Below are positions 15,743 through 23,823 of a stretch of DNA of 33,809 nucleotides, one piece after another. Numbering within the stretch: the first letter of the stretch is position 1; the number at the start of each line of letters is the position of its first letter. The translations under genes and the position numbers were made by a program. The stretch comes from an uncultured Clostridia bacterium (lineage in GTDB: Bacteria; Bacillota; Clostridia; TANB77; CAG-508): assembly GCA_944390505.1 (NCBI GenBank), contig CALXQF010000001.1, forward strand, positions 1 to 33,809, given 5' to 3'. A model generated the notes under the pieces. That model was not told the origin of the DNA. It searched no databases and was given only the letters and a program-made list of their open reading frames with translations.

Positions 15743-15852
15743 TTTAAATTCCTCCTTTTCCTATTTTCATAGGCATTAAATTTAATCTTTCGATTTCTAG
15801 ATAGATTATATACCATTTTTTATTTTCTATACAAGTGTTTTTTATTTTTTGT

Positions 15853-15944
15853 TTTGTCAGTTTTGGGACGTTCCTTTTACTGACATTTTGTCAGTAAATA
15901 GGAACGTCCCCAGACTGACAAAATGTCAGTCTGGGGACACATCT
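15853..15944. repeat. REP-like palindromic repeat, copy B, with an extra strong hairpin
   Basis: The shared 68-base unit is 15853-15920, with GGGACGTTCCT (15865-15875) pairing with AGGAACGTCCC (15900-15910) around ACTGACATTTTGTCAGT (15879-15895). It is extended by a second palindrome whose 13-base arms (CCCCAGACTGACA 15908-15920 and its complement 15924-15936) are perfect with a 3-base loop. It lies between the J-domain gene and the amine-dehydrogenase-like gene. Confidence 0.8.
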
Positions 15945-15982
15945 TAATGTTAAAACAGTTGATATCACTGTTTTTTTATAAT

Positions 15983-16669
15983 CTACTGAAAAATAGAACA
16001 AAGCGCATTCCAAATTCCTAAAAGGACGCTACCAATAACATCTACAACTGTCTTAATAATTGTATTTGATTCATAAAAGCTAATAATCCAATTACGAGTT
16101 GGTGGAATGATCCATATAATTGCGCAAATGATGGCAATCACTAATATTGTAATTAGTAAATCTTTATAGTTTTTCCATGTCCACTTATATTTAATTTTAT
16201 ACCCCAAGCTTCTTAAATAATCTTCATATGCTTTTTGATATTTTCTTTCATATTCTGCTTGCATATTTTTTTGCATTTCTTGCTGCGCTTTTTGATATTG
16301 CTTTTGCATTTTAGCATATTCTTCTTGTGTTATATTTGGTTGTTGAGTATCATAATGAGGTTGTCCATAAGGTGACTGTGCATTTGTTCTATTAGCATTT
16401 TCATTTTTTCTTTGTTCTTCTTGCCTTTTTGCTTCTCTTTCTTCTGCTAATTTTCTATCATATTCACTTCGTTTTGTTTCATCTTCTAATGTTTCATAGG
16501 CTTCATTAATGATTTTCATCTGATGTTCTGCTTCTTGTTTTTTTTCTGCTGGTTGTAAATCAGGATGATATCTTTTTGCTAATGTTTTATATGCTTTTTC
16601 TATCATTTCTTTTGAAGCTGTTTCACTTACCTCTAATATCTCATATAGTGTTTTCATTCTTTCCCCCAT
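15983..16669 (-). CDS. Membrane-anchored J-domain protein
   Basis: The 228-residue protein has an N-terminal J domain with HPD at residues 35-37 and a conserved core ending EAYETLEDETKRSEYDRKL. It continues with a long charged, Gln-rich region and ends with two hydrophobic segments near the C-terminus (LLITILVIAIICAIIWIIPP and VVDVIGSVLLGIWNALCSIF). It lacks the zinc domain of DnaJ, so it is a type III J protein that could recruit DnaK to the membrane. The start is uncertain: ATG at 16669 has AGGAG 12 bases upstream, and ATG at 16657 has GGGGGAAAGA directly upstream. It is not part of the dnaK operon. Confidence 0.8.
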   Translation of the reverse strand: MGERMKTLYEILEVSETASKEMIEKAYKTLAKRYHPDLQPAEKKQEAEHQMKIINEAYETLEDETKRSEYDRKLAEEREAKRQEEQRKNENANRTNAQSPYGQPHYDTQQPNITQEEYAKMQKQYQKAQQEMQKNMQAEYERKYQKAYEDYLRSLGYKIKYKWTWKNYKDLLITILVIAIICAIIWIIPPTRNWIISFYESNTIIKTVVDVIGSVLLGIWNALCSIFQ

Positions 16670-16828
16670 TATATATTTTCTCTCCTCTTACTATAAAAGA
16701 ACAAACTCTCTATTATTTCTCTATACCTTCCTCCTTTAGTATAACATTTTTTGTTGTTCATTCCTAGTAGTTTTTTAGGAAAACTAAAAAATATCTCATT
16801 TTACATAGTATTTTATAATTGTTTATGA

Positions 16829-16834
16829 TATAAT
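16829..16834 (+). promoter_or_regulatory. -10 element of the DUF4364 gene
   Basis: TATAAT lies 42 bases before the predicted start codon at 16876. No good -35 hexamer is seen 16-18 bases upstream. Confidence 0.35.
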
Positions 16835-16875
16835 ACGAAAAGTTATGAAAAATATGGTAACAGGAGTTGGAGACA

Positions 16876-17406
16876 GTGAAATTAACACAAGATGGTGAAG
16901 TTTTAGCAGAAAATAAAGTTTTAATTTTATACATTTTAAATAAATTAGAAGAACCTATTACGAATGATGGTTTGTTAAGATTAGTATTATCTGTAATGGA
17001 CATGAATTATTTCTACTTTCAGCAATTTTTATTAGATTTAATAGAAAGACGTTATATTATTTGTTTTGAACAAGATAGGAAAAATGTATATCAAATTACA
17101 CCTGAAGGAAAAAACACATTGGAACTGACCTTGAACATTTTACCTGGTATTATGAAATTAAAAGTAGATACTTCTTTTGAGGGTCAGTTAAAACAAACAG
17201 AAGAAAAAGAATCTATTACAGCAGAATATACTCCTAGAAATGAAAATGATTATATGGTTACTTGTAAAATTAATGAAAATAATAATTGTATCTTTGAAGT
17301 AAGTGTTTTTGCTGGTTCTCGTGAAGAAGCAAAAAAAATAGTAGATAATTGGAAAGAAAATGCCTACCGCATCTATCCAGAAATTTTGAATTCTTTAAAT
17401 AGTTAA
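16876..17406 (+). CDS. DUF4364-family protein (winged-helix-like)
   Basis: The 176-residue protein resembles the DUF4364 family common in Clostridia. Its N-terminal half looks like a winged helix: a helix NKVLILYILNKLEEPITNDGLLRLV, then DMNYFYFQQFLLDLIERRYII and a wing ending VYQITPEGKNTLELTL. The C-terminal half is a mixed domain of unknown role. I chose a GTG start at 16876, which has GGAG nine bases upstream; a TTG at 16867 abuts the ribosome binding site. It is one of few plus-strand genes, is monocistronic and has its own terminator. A transcription-regulator role is inferred from the fold only. Confidence 0.75.
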   Translation: MKLTQDGEVLAENKVLILYILNKLEEPITNDGLLRLVLSVMDMNYFYFQQFLLDLIERRYIICFEQDRKNVYQITPEGKNTLELTLNILPGIMKLKVDTSFEGQLKQTEEKESITAEYTPRNENDYMVTCKINENNNCIFEVSVFAGSREEAKKIVDNWKENAYRIYPEILNSLNS

Positions 17407-17449
17407 ATTTTTGTATTATTGGCTTTTCTTCATTGAATTTTTAATAAAA

Positions 17450-17497
17450 TCCTATACAAAATAGAGTTGTTCTATTTTATATAGGACTTTTTATTTT
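17450..17497 (+). terminator. Terminator of the DUF4364 gene
   Basis: Two 15-base arms (17450-17464 and 17472-17486, one mismatch) with a 7-base loop are followed by a T-rich tract on the plus strand. The stem starts 43 bases after the stop codon. Confidence 0.85.
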
Positions 17498-17615
17498 TGT
17501 TTATTATCACTTTTTTGTTTTTATTTCACTACTTATTTTTTGTTGTTCTCACTTTATTATTGAAGTATTTTACTCCAATTCTTCTTTTTATTGTTGATTA
17601 CTTAATATTTTAATT

Positions 17616-19058
17616 TTAGTATTGTCTTCCCCAAATTACCATATGTTTTGCTTTTTTCCCGCAGCATACACAAGTATCAGAAATCTGTTCTTGCTCAAAT
17701 GGAATACATCTTGACTTTGCTCCTGTAAATTCTCTGATTTTGTCTTCACAAGATTCTTCTCCACACCACATTGCTTTGATAAAACCTTGGTTTTCTGTAA
17801 TATTTTTTGTAAATTCGTCCATATTAGTTGCTATTGTTGTTTTTACTTCCATTCTTTTTTTGCAATCTTCAAACATATTGAGTTGAATTGCTTCTAGCAA
17901 TATTCCTAATTCATGTGATAATTGGTCTAATTGTACTTCTTGTTTTTCTAAAGTATCTCTTCTCACTAAAATACATTCTCCATTTTCTATATCTCTTGGT
18001 CCTATTTCAACACGAACTGGAACTCCCCTCATTTCCCAATCATTTAACTTATATCCTGTTGAATAATTATCTCTCAAATCTAATTTTACTCTGTATCCTG
18101 CTTCTAGTAATTCTTGGTAAATTTCTGTTGCTTTCTGCGTTACGCCTTCTTTATGTGCTGCAATTGGAACAATGACTACTTGAATTGGAGCTACTTTTGG
18201 TGGTAACTTAAGTCCTCTATTATCTCCATGTGCCATAATAACACCACCAATTAATCTAGTACTAATTCCCCAAGAAGTTTGATAAGCATATTCTTCTTTT
18301 CCTTCTCTATTTTGAAATTTAATTTCAAATGGCTTAGTAAATTTTTGGCCAAAATAATGGCTTGTTCCAGATTGTAAAGCTCTTCCATCATGCATTAAAG
18401 TTTCTACTGTATAAGTATTTTCTGCTCCCGCAAATCTTTCGCTTGCTGTTTTCTCTCCTTTTACTACTGGAATAGCAAGTAAATCTTCTATTACTTGTTG
18501 ATAAATATTAAGCATTTGAATAGTTCTTTCTCTTGCTTCTTTTTCTGTTTCATGAATTGTGTGACCTTCTTGCCATAAAAACTCTCTAGAACGTAAAAAT
18601 GGTCTTGTTTCTTTTTCCCAGCGAAGTACATTACACCATTGATTATACACCATTGGCAAGTCTCTCCAGGAACTTAACCATTTAGAATAAAGGTTAGAAA
18701 ACATCGTTTCAGATGTTGGACGAATACACAATCTTTCTTCTAACTCTTCTCCTCCACCTTCTGTGACCCATGCCACCTCTGGAGCGAATCCTTCTACATG
18801 GTCTTTTTCTTTTTGTAATAGACTTTCTGGAATTAAAACTGGTAGATATACATTTTCTACTCCTGCTTTTTTAAATAAATTATCTGTATATTTTTGAATA
18901 TTTTCCCAAATAGCATATCCATATGGTTTAATAGCAATACAACCTTTTGTATCTGTATAATCTGCTAAATCTGCTTTTTTTACAATATCTGTATACCACT
19001 TAGCAAAATCATCTTCTATATTGGTAATTTCTTTTACAAATTCTTTTTCTTTTCCCAT
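17616..19058 (-). CDS. proS: Prolyl-tRNA synthetase, archaeal/eukaryotic-like (ProS type 3)
   Basis: This enzyme charges tRNA-Pro. The 480-residue protein lacks the insertion domain of the bacterial-type enzyme and has class II motifs (RPTSETMFSNLYSKW, FLWQEGHTIHET, GGVIMAHGDNRGLKLPP). It has the C-terminal zinc-like domain with Cys pairs (CGEESCEDK, CVCCGKKAKH) ending in WGRQY, which is typical of the short archaeal-type form found in many Clostridia. The ATG at 19058 fits the AAAGGAA site better than the ATG at 19064, which abuts it. It lies 27 bases downstream of scpB and is probably co-transcribed. Confidence 0.95.
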   Translation of the reverse strand: MGKEKEFVKEITNIEDDFAKWYTDIVKKADLADYTDTKGCIAIKPYGYAIWENIQKYTDNLFKKAGVENVYLPVLIPESLLQKEKDHVEGFAPEVAWVTEGGGEELEERLCIRPTSETMFSNLYSKWLSSWRDLPMVYNQWCNVLRWEKETRPFLRSREFLWQEGHTIHETEKEARERTIQMLNIYQQVIEDLLAIPVVKGEKTASERFAGAENTYTVETLMHDGRALQSGTSHYFGQKFTKPFEIKFQNREGKEEYAYQTSWGISTRLIGGVIMAHGDNRGLKLPPKVAPIQVVIVPIAAHKEGVTQKATEIYQELLEAGYRVKLDLRDNYSTGYKLNDWEMRGVPVRVEIGPRDIENGECILVRRDTLEKQEVQLDQLSHELGILLEAIQLNMFEDCKKRMEVKTTIATNMDEFTKNITENQGFIKAMWCGEESCEDKIREFTGAKSRCIPFEQEQISDTCVCCGKKAKHMVIWGRQY

Positions 19059-19085
19059 TTTCATTTCCTTTCTAACTTTATCACT

Positions 19086-19767
19086 TTATATCTTTTTATC
19101 TCCCTCTTCTCCCCTTTCGGGCATTGGAGCCTCTTGTTGTTCTTCATTTAATTGTTTTTCACTTTTCTGCTGTTTTTCTGTTTCTTGTTGAACTTCCTCT
19201 ACTTTTTGTTCTTCTATAATTTCATCAATCACAATTTGTTGATTTTCATCTAGTTTATATCTAGGTAAATCTGGCAATTCATTTAAATTGCCTAAACCAA
19301 AAATTCTCAAAAACTCGGATGTCACTCCATAAGTTCCTGGTTTTCCTGGTGCATCTAGCTTTCCTGTTTCTTCTATCAAATGATAATCTAACAATTTATA
19401 TATAGTTCCGTCTGAATTCACTCCGGCGAATTGCTTCAATTTCTGCCCTTGTAATTCTTGGGTTATAGGCAATAATGGCTAAAGTTTCCAATGCTGCTTG
19501 AGATAAATTAGGTTTATTTCTTTTATCTAATATAGCATACATATATTCATAATATTCTTCTTTACTACATAATTGATAAGCGTCTCCAATATTAATAATT
19601 TGAAGACCTCTATCTGCATTTCGATAATCTACTTTCATGCTATCTATAATTGTGATAATTTCATCTGATGCCACTTCTAGTGCAGACATTAATTCACTAA
19701 TTTTTACTTCTCTTCCTGCTGCGAAAAGAATTGCCTCAATAATTCCCTTTTTTTGGTTAATTTCCAT
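19086..19767 (-). CDS. scpB: Segregation and condensation protein ScpB, requires a +1 frameshift at a CGG codon
   Basis: ScpB is the winged-helix kleisin partner of the SMC-ScpAB condensin. The first frame (from ATG 19767, with AAAGGAATGAGATAAA) gives 114 good ScpB residues up to TRAEIEAIR, then meets CGG (19425-19423) and would stop nine codons later. Skipping the C restores GVNSDGTIYKLLDYHLIEE and DAPGKPGTYGVTSEFLRIFGL in the second frame, ending at 19086. The joint falls exactly at the conserved IRGVNSDG motif and the span is 3n+1 bases, so exactly one base is extra. The tail of about 60 residues is rich in Gln and Glu. Either programmed frameshifting, a broken gene or an assembly error would explain it; see the findings. 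scpA is not in this window. Confidence 0.85.
19419..19431 (-). other. Putative +1 frameshift site in scpB
   Basis: The zero-frame codons are ATT CGC CGG AGT G. Reading ATT CGC, skipping C and continuing GGA GTG restores the conserved protein. It matches the site in the tauE half at 24475-24487 at 10 of 13 bases. Confidence 0.6.
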
Positions 19768-19826
19768 TTTATCTCATTCCTTTACCACTCTATTATCCCA
19801 CGCATTTGGCTCTATGTCAAGAAATA

Positions 19827-19855
19827 TTGACATTGTTTTTTTGTTATGGTAAGAT
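19827..19855 (+). promoter_or_regulatory. Predicted promoter of the acidic unknown protein
   Basis: A perfect TTGACA (19827-19832) lies 17 bases from TAAGAT (19850-19855). The 5' leader would be about 85 bases long. Confidence 0.6.
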
Positions 19856-19945
19856 AATTTTAGTTTGAAAATGAAAACAATAATTACTTTATTGGTATCA
19901 CCTTTATAAAAAACTCAAATCTGCTATAAAAAAGGAGAAGATAAT

Positions 19946-20281
19946 ATGGAAATATTCCAAAATATTGAGTATGAAGATTTAGAAGATAAAGCTTATGATG
20001 AAAAAACAGAACAAATAATTCATGCGGAAAATTCTGAAGAAAATGATCCAAGCAATGATGAATCTAATTCAAAAGAAGAACCAAAAAAAATAGAAGTAAT
20101 AAATGGAAATGGTGATTTAAACATTTCCCCTGTTTCTGATTATTTGGAAGTAGAAAAGCCAAAGCCTAAAGACAATAGAACCATTATTATTCCTGAAGTA
20201 AAAGATAATGTGACAGAGTCAGAGGAAAGTAAAAAAGAGGACGAAAAAATACAAAAAAATTCTAAAGATTCTGAAAATTAG
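19946..20281 (+). CDS. Acidic, probably disordered protein of unknown function
   Basis: The 111-residue protein is dominated by Glu, Asp, Lys, Asn and Ser, with no membrane segment or recognised motif. A central block (NGNGDLNISPVSDYLEVEKPKP and DNRTIIIPEVK) is less biased and might be a binding motif. The gene has a strong ribosome binding site (AAAAGGAGAAGATAAT), a clear promoter and a clear terminator, so it is very likely expressed. It is divergent from scpB and convergent with ssb. I do not recognise it. Confidence 0.75.
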   Translation: MEIFQNIEYEDLEDKAYDEKTEQIIHAENSEENDPSNDESNSKEEPKKIEVINGNGDLNISPVSDYLEVEKPKPKDNRTIIIPEVKDNVTESEESKKEDEKIQKNSKDSEN

Positions 20282-20310
20282 TTTTTTAATTTTTTATACT
20301 TGCAATACGC

Positions 20311-20358
20311 AAAATAGCCAAAGGCTTACTTTATCAAAAACCTTTGGCTATTTTTATT
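20311..20358. terminator. Bidirectional terminator between the acidic protein gene and ssb
   Basis: A perfect 14-bp stem (AAAATAGCCAAAGG at 20311-20324, complement at 20341-20354) with a 16-base loop is followed by a T run on the plus strand. It lies between convergent genes ending at 20281 and 20372. Confidence 0.88.
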
Positions 20359-20371
20359 TTCACTATTTTAC

Positions 20372-21070
20372 TTATATCGCTTCTTTGTTTTCTTGTGATT
20401 CACTATTTGCCTCTTCATTACCTTCTTGGTTGGCAATTTCTAAGCTAGATACAGAAACTTCATATGCTACTTTCTTTTCTACTGTTCCATCTTCATATTT
20501 TTTCTCATACTCTCTTGATTGTACTCTACCAATAATTCTTACTTCTGTACCAACTGGAACATTTTCGCAAAATCTAGCATTTCTTCCCCATGCAATACAT
20601 GGAATATAGTCTGATTTATTATATGCTCTATTAACTGCTAATAAGATGTCTGAAATTTCTCTTCCAAATGGAGTTTTACGATAAATTGGTTTTTTACAAA
20701 TAAATCCGTCTAAAACTACTTCATTGGAAACTTGATCTTTTCTAATTTCAATTTCTTCTTCTTGATTTTCTAAAAATTGAACATCTTTTGCAAAAACAGT
20801 TAATATTAATTTGTTTTTTTCTTGGTCATAACTGTTATATGATCTAAATTGTCCATCAATTTCAATTTTATTTCCTATTGTAATGTCTTGGTTTGTTAAT
20901 AATCTTTCTGAAATAGTTACTGGAATAATATCTGCATTTCCGCTTAAACGTGGTACGCTTAAATCAAATATGTAGAATTTTTCTCCATAGATTTCATGGC
21001 TAAATCTTTTTTCGCTTGTTACCTTTCCAACCAATACTAAATGGTTATTATCATCATAATTTGTATTCAA
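20372..21070 (-). CDS. Single-stranded DNA-binding protein with two OB folds
   Basis: The 232-residue protein contains two SSB-type OB folds in tandem. The first (HLVLVGKVTSEKRFSHEIYG to about residue 100) is diverged; the second (EVVLDGFICKKPIYRKTPFGREISDILLAVN, then IPCIAWGRNARFCENVPVGTEVRIIGRVQSREY) is a close match to bacterial SSB. A short acidic tail follows, without the usual DDIPF ending. The TTG at 21070 is the preferred start, with AGGGAGGAAAAC upstream; an ATG at 21115 lacks a site. Two-domain SSBs like this are common in Clostridia, usually beside the replicative ssb elsewhere, so this may be a second copy with a special role. Confidence 0.85.
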   Translation of the reverse strand: MNTNYDDNNHLVLVGKVTSEKRFSHEIYGEKFYIFDLSVPRLSGNADIIPVTISERLLTNQDITIGNKIEIDGQFRSYNSYDQEKNKLILTVFAKDVQFLENQEEEIEIRKDQVSNEVVLDGFICKKPIYRKTPFGREISDILLAVNRAYNKSDYIPCIAWGRNARFCENVPVGTEVRIIGRVQSREYEKKYEDGTVEKKVAYEVSVSSLEIANQEGNEEANSESQENKEAI

Positions 21071-21153
21071 TTTGTTTTCCTCCCTACCTTTGTTTCTTAT
21101 TTTTAGTTTATTCATAGTATGTATGTTTTAGACTATAACTAGTCACAATTTAT

Positions 21154-21182
21154 ATTATACTATGTTTTTTTGGTTTTGTCTA
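21154..21182 (-). promoter_or_regulatory. Predicted promoter of the SSB-like gene
   Basis: On the minus strand TAGACA (21177-21182) lies 17 bases from TATAAT (21154-21159). Confidence 0.5.
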
Positions 21183-21288
21183 CATAAAATGTTAAATTTT
21201 TCATTTATTTTACAATTATTATATCGGTCTTTTCAAAATTTATTCACTTTATTTTTATTTTTCACTGCTTCTCAATTATCTTTATTTT

Positions 21289-22086
21289 CTATTGGATGAT
21301 ATTTTCTTGCAATTTTTGTACTCCATTACGGTCAATTGTATAGTTTTCTTGATAAATTAAATCTGAAACTGTTACAATTTCATAGCCACTTTGCTGAATA
21401 TTTTTGATTATCATATCTAAACTATCAGCTGTATGTTCTGTTCCATTATGCATTAATATAATAGAACCATTGCTTAATTTTCCATTTAATCGGTTCCACA
21501 TTTCTTCTCCTGTTAATCCAGTATAATCTAGGGTATCCAGATTCCATTGTATTGGTATATGGCTGCTTTCTTTTGCAGCTTGAATAACGGTATTATTATA
21601 TTCTCCATATGGTGCACGATATAATATTGTTTTTTGACCAGTTAATTTTTCTATTTTGTCAGAACAACTTTGAATTTCTTGCTTATTTTCCTCTTTACTT
21701 AAATTATTAACATGAGGATGACTATCAGAATGGTTTGCAATTTCATGTCCCGCCTCTGCTATTTTCTTTACTGCCTCTGGAAATTTATCAGCCCAATCTC
21801 CTACAATAAAAAATGTCAATTTTATTTTGTTTTCTTCCAGTATCTTTAGAATATTATCTATGTCATCTGCATTCCAAGCGCAATTCAAAGTCAAAGCAAC
21901 CTTTTTTTCTTTTGTTTGTACTTGATAAATTGGTACTTCTTTTATTGAACCTGATGTAAGCACTGTATCATAATTTCGATTTGTTACAGCAAAAGCCAGC
22001 ATAAATAGTATAACAACTGTTCCAAAGGCAACACAATAAGAATATATTTTTTGTTTATTAAATACAATGAACATTCTTGTTTTCAT
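21289..22086 (-). CDS. Membrane-anchored polysaccharide deacetylase, PdaB-like
   Basis: The 265-residue protein has one N-terminal membrane helix (about residues 17-35) and an extracytoplasmic NodB-type domain. The first metal motif is NCAWNADD instead of TFDD, as in the PdaB/YlxY group that includes sporulation and cortex enzymes. The HxxxH metal motif is in NHSDSHPH, and RAPYGEYN, LDTLDYTG and ILMHNGTEHTAD are the later active-site motifs. It probably removes acetyl groups from peptidoglycan or another cell-wall glycan. The start follows AAAAAGGAAGGA closely. It lies 174 bases downstream of murI in the same direction. Confidence 0.85.
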   Translation of the reverse strand: MKTRMFIVFNKQKIYSYCVAFGTVVILFMLAFAVTNRNYDTVLTSGSIKEVPIYQVQTKEKKVALTLNCAWNADDIDNILKILEENKIKLTFFIVGDWADKFPEAVKKIAEAGHEIANHSDSHPHVNNLSKEENKQEIQSCSDKIEKLTGQKTILYRAPYGEYNNTVIQAAKESSHIPIQWNLDTLDYTGLTGEEMWNRLNGKLSNGSIILMHNGTEHTADSLDMIIKNIQQSGYEIVTVSDLIYQENYTIDRNGVQKLQENIIQ

Positions 22087-22260
22087 TCCTTCCTTTTTGA
22101 AAATTGTATTATTAATTAATCTTTCAATAGCAACTTATTATATTAGTAAAATTTTCAATCATAACTTACTTTCTGTAATAAACTATTAAAATATATTCTT
22201 GTTTTTAGATATTATTCTTATTTGCCTTATTTTTTATGTAGGACTTTTTTATATAAAATT

Positions 22261-23058
22261 TTAAATAAATTCTGTTTCTTCTTGTACTTGATGAATAATT
22301 ATATCTTGCTGTAAAAGTTGACCTGCTACTTGATGAAATTTTTCTTCTGTTTCTGTTAGATAAATTTTTATTTTTCCACTATGCCCATCTGCTAATTGCT
22401 CACTCATTTGTAGAATGTTTTGTGTTTGTACTGCTACGTGTTCTCCTGCATTAATTAGTTCTACTTTTTTTCCTAATTGTTTCTGTATAACTGTGGCTAG
22501 CAGTGGATAATGGGTGCACCCTAAAATAAGAGCATCCATTTTTTCAAAATTTTTTAAATATTCTTTTACCACTAATTTAGCAATTTTATTATCTGTCCAT
22601 CCTTCTTCTACCATTGGTGCCAATAATGGACAAGCTATACTTTGTATTTGTGCTTCTGGTATTTGTTGTAAAATTGCATTTTCCCAGCCTCTACTTCGTA
22701 TTGTTCCAGTCGTTGCAATAACTCCTATTTTTGTTTTTTGTTTGGTTTGAATATATTGTACAGTTGGTTCAATGACTCCTAAAATTGGTACCTGATAATT
22801 ATTTTGTACTTCTTTCAATGCTTGACTAGTTGCCGTTCCACATGCTATTACAACTAATTTTACATTCTGTTTTAATAAAAAGTCTATTCCATTTTTGGTC
22901 AATTCAATAATCGTCTGTTTTGATTTACTTCCATAAGGAAATCTTTTTGTATCTCCTAAATAAATGAAATTTTCTTCTGGTAACTTTTCCTTCATTGCTT
23001 TTAATACGGTCATTCCTCCTACACCAGAATCAAATATTCCAATTGGTCTATTATCCAT
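22261..23058 (-). CDS. murI: Glutamate racemase MurI
   Basis: MurI makes D-glutamate for peptidoglycan. The 265-residue protein has the N-terminal IGIFDSGVGGMTVL with Asp10, and the two catalytic cysteines in ACGTATSQ (Cys73) and GCTHYPLL (Cys181). Length and motifs are normal. A good ribosome binding site (AAAGGAATGAGAAA) precedes the ATG. It is divergent from the Cys-rich repeat gene and may share its transcript with the polysaccharide deacetylase, which would group two cell-wall genes. Confidence 0.97.
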   Translation of the reverse strand: MDNRPIGIFDSGVGGMTVLKAMKEKLPEENFIYLGDTKRFPYGSKSKQTIIELTKNGIDFLLKQNVKLVVIACGTATSQALKEVQNNYQVPILGVIEPTVQYIQTKQKTKIGVIATTGTIRSRGWENAILQQIPEAQIQSIACPLLAPMVEEGWTDNKIAKLVVKEYLKNFEKMDALILGCTHYPLLATVIQKQLGKKVELINAGEHVAVQTQNILQMSEQLADGHSGKIKIYLTETEEKFHQVAGQLLQQDIIIHQVQEETEFI

Positions 23059-23228
23059 TTTCTCATTCCTTTACTTTATTAATTTAAAAAGCTTATTATG
23101 ATAAATATTGCAACTTTTTTCATTGTTATTATAACATATCCCATTTTAATCACAGATGATATATATTTATTCTTGGCTATTATACTATATTTCTTTTTTC
23201 TTTCCTATATGTTGTTTCTTTTTTTATC

Positions 23229-23256
23229 ACATTTTGTCGAAAATTATCATAGTATA
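23229..23256 (+). promoter_or_regulatory. Possible sporulation-type (sigma-K-like) promoter of the Cys-rich gene
   Basis: CATAGTATA (23248-23256) fits CATANNNTA, and an AC dinucleotide lies 17 bases upstream (23229-23230), which matches the loose sigma-K consensus. A sigma-A reading (TTGTCG-N17-TATAAA) is also possible at about the same place. Confidence 0.3.
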
Positions 23257-23286
23257 TATAAAACAAAGAAAGGAAGGAAGATATTT

Positions 23287-23823
23287 ATGGAATACGAAAA
23301 ATGTGTATGCCCAGTTTTAAATGTAAATGGGGTAATGGCAACTGGAAGACAATATGATTTAGACATTACTTTACCAGAGGATAATCGTGCTGTTATTTAT
23401 GGCATTATTAAAGATTGTTATAAAGATCCAGTTTGTGACGCAGTAGTAAAATTAGTAGAAGTTTCATGCGAATGTGGCAAAGAAGAAAGAAAACCAGTTT
23501 CTCATACTTTCACAGATAAGAATGGCGAATTTGTTTTTGGACCTTTATGTGCTAACCGTTTATATGAAATTGAAATTTGGGTTGACCAAGTAAAACATTG
23601 TAAAGTTTGCACATCTACTAAGCATGAAGGAAAATGCTTAAAAGGTGTTGACATTGACTGTGACAAACATTGCGATAAAGAATGTGATAAGCATTGCGAT
23701 AAGCCTTGCGATAAAGAATGTGATAAGCATTGCGATAAGCCTTGTGAAAAAGAATGTGACAAACATTGTGACAAACCATATGACAAAGAATGTGATAAAC
23801 CATGCGATAGACCTTGTAGATAA
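23287..23823 (+). CDS. Cys-rich protein: regulatory-like beta domain plus C-D-K-x repeat tail
   Basis: The start at 23287 (MEYEKCVCPVLNVNG) has AAAGGAAGGAAG upstream; the open frame reaching back to 23098 has no site and is rejected. The 178-residue protein has a beta-sandwich-like domain (AVIYGIIKDCYKDPVCDAVV, HTFTDKNGEFVFGPL, YEIEIWV) resembling carboxypeptidase-regulatory or CNA-B domains, with several Cys. The last 55 residues are 13 near-perfect tetrapeptides C-D-K-(H/E/P). No signal peptide or membrane segment is seen, which argues against secretion by Sec. A spore-surface or metal-binding role would fit, but is inference. Its terminator follows directly. Confidence 0.8.
   Translation: MEYEKCVCPVLNVNGVMATGRQYDLDITLPEDNRAVIYGIIKDCYKDPVCDAVVKLVEVSCECGKEERKPVSHTFTDKNGEFVFGPLCANRLYEIEIWVDQVKHCKVCTSTKHEGKCLKGVDIDCDKHCDKECDKHCDKPCDKECDKHCDKPCEKECDKHCDKPYDKECDKPCDRPCR
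23671..23814 (+). repeat. Nested 12/36-bp tandem repeat in the Cys-rich gene
   Basis: Four 36-bp units encode CDKECDKHCDKP, CDKECDKHCDKP, CEKECDKHCDKP and YDKECDKPCDRP. The first two (23671-23706 and 23707-23742) are identical at DNA level. Each unit consists of three 12-bp sub-units. Confidence 0.9.

Noticed and set aside
15952..15974. Small hairpin AAAACAGT / ACTGTTTT as a terminator of the J-domain gene
   Set aside because: The long T run is on the plus strand, where no gene ends; on the minus strand the T tract is only four bases, so support is weak.
19423..19425. Reassignment of CGG to another amino acid as the explanation for the breaks
   Set aside because: Reading CGG as any sense codon does not correct the frame; only skipping one base does. 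Absence of CGG elsewhere may still reflect an unassigned codon.
19086..19472. Second half of scpB as a separate gene starting at 19472
   Set aside because: The first 16 residues of that frame do not resemble ScpB and there is no ribosome binding site; homology starts exactly at the frameshift point.
23098..23286. Upstream extension of the Cys-rich gene encoding membrane-like residues
   Set aside because: No ribosome binding site at 23098, AT-rich intergenic composition, and a strong site exists for the ATG at 23287.
23671..23814. Short regular repeats that could be taken for a CRISPR array
   Set aside because: The units are contiguous, in frame and code for a peptide repeat; there are no spacers and no cas genes.
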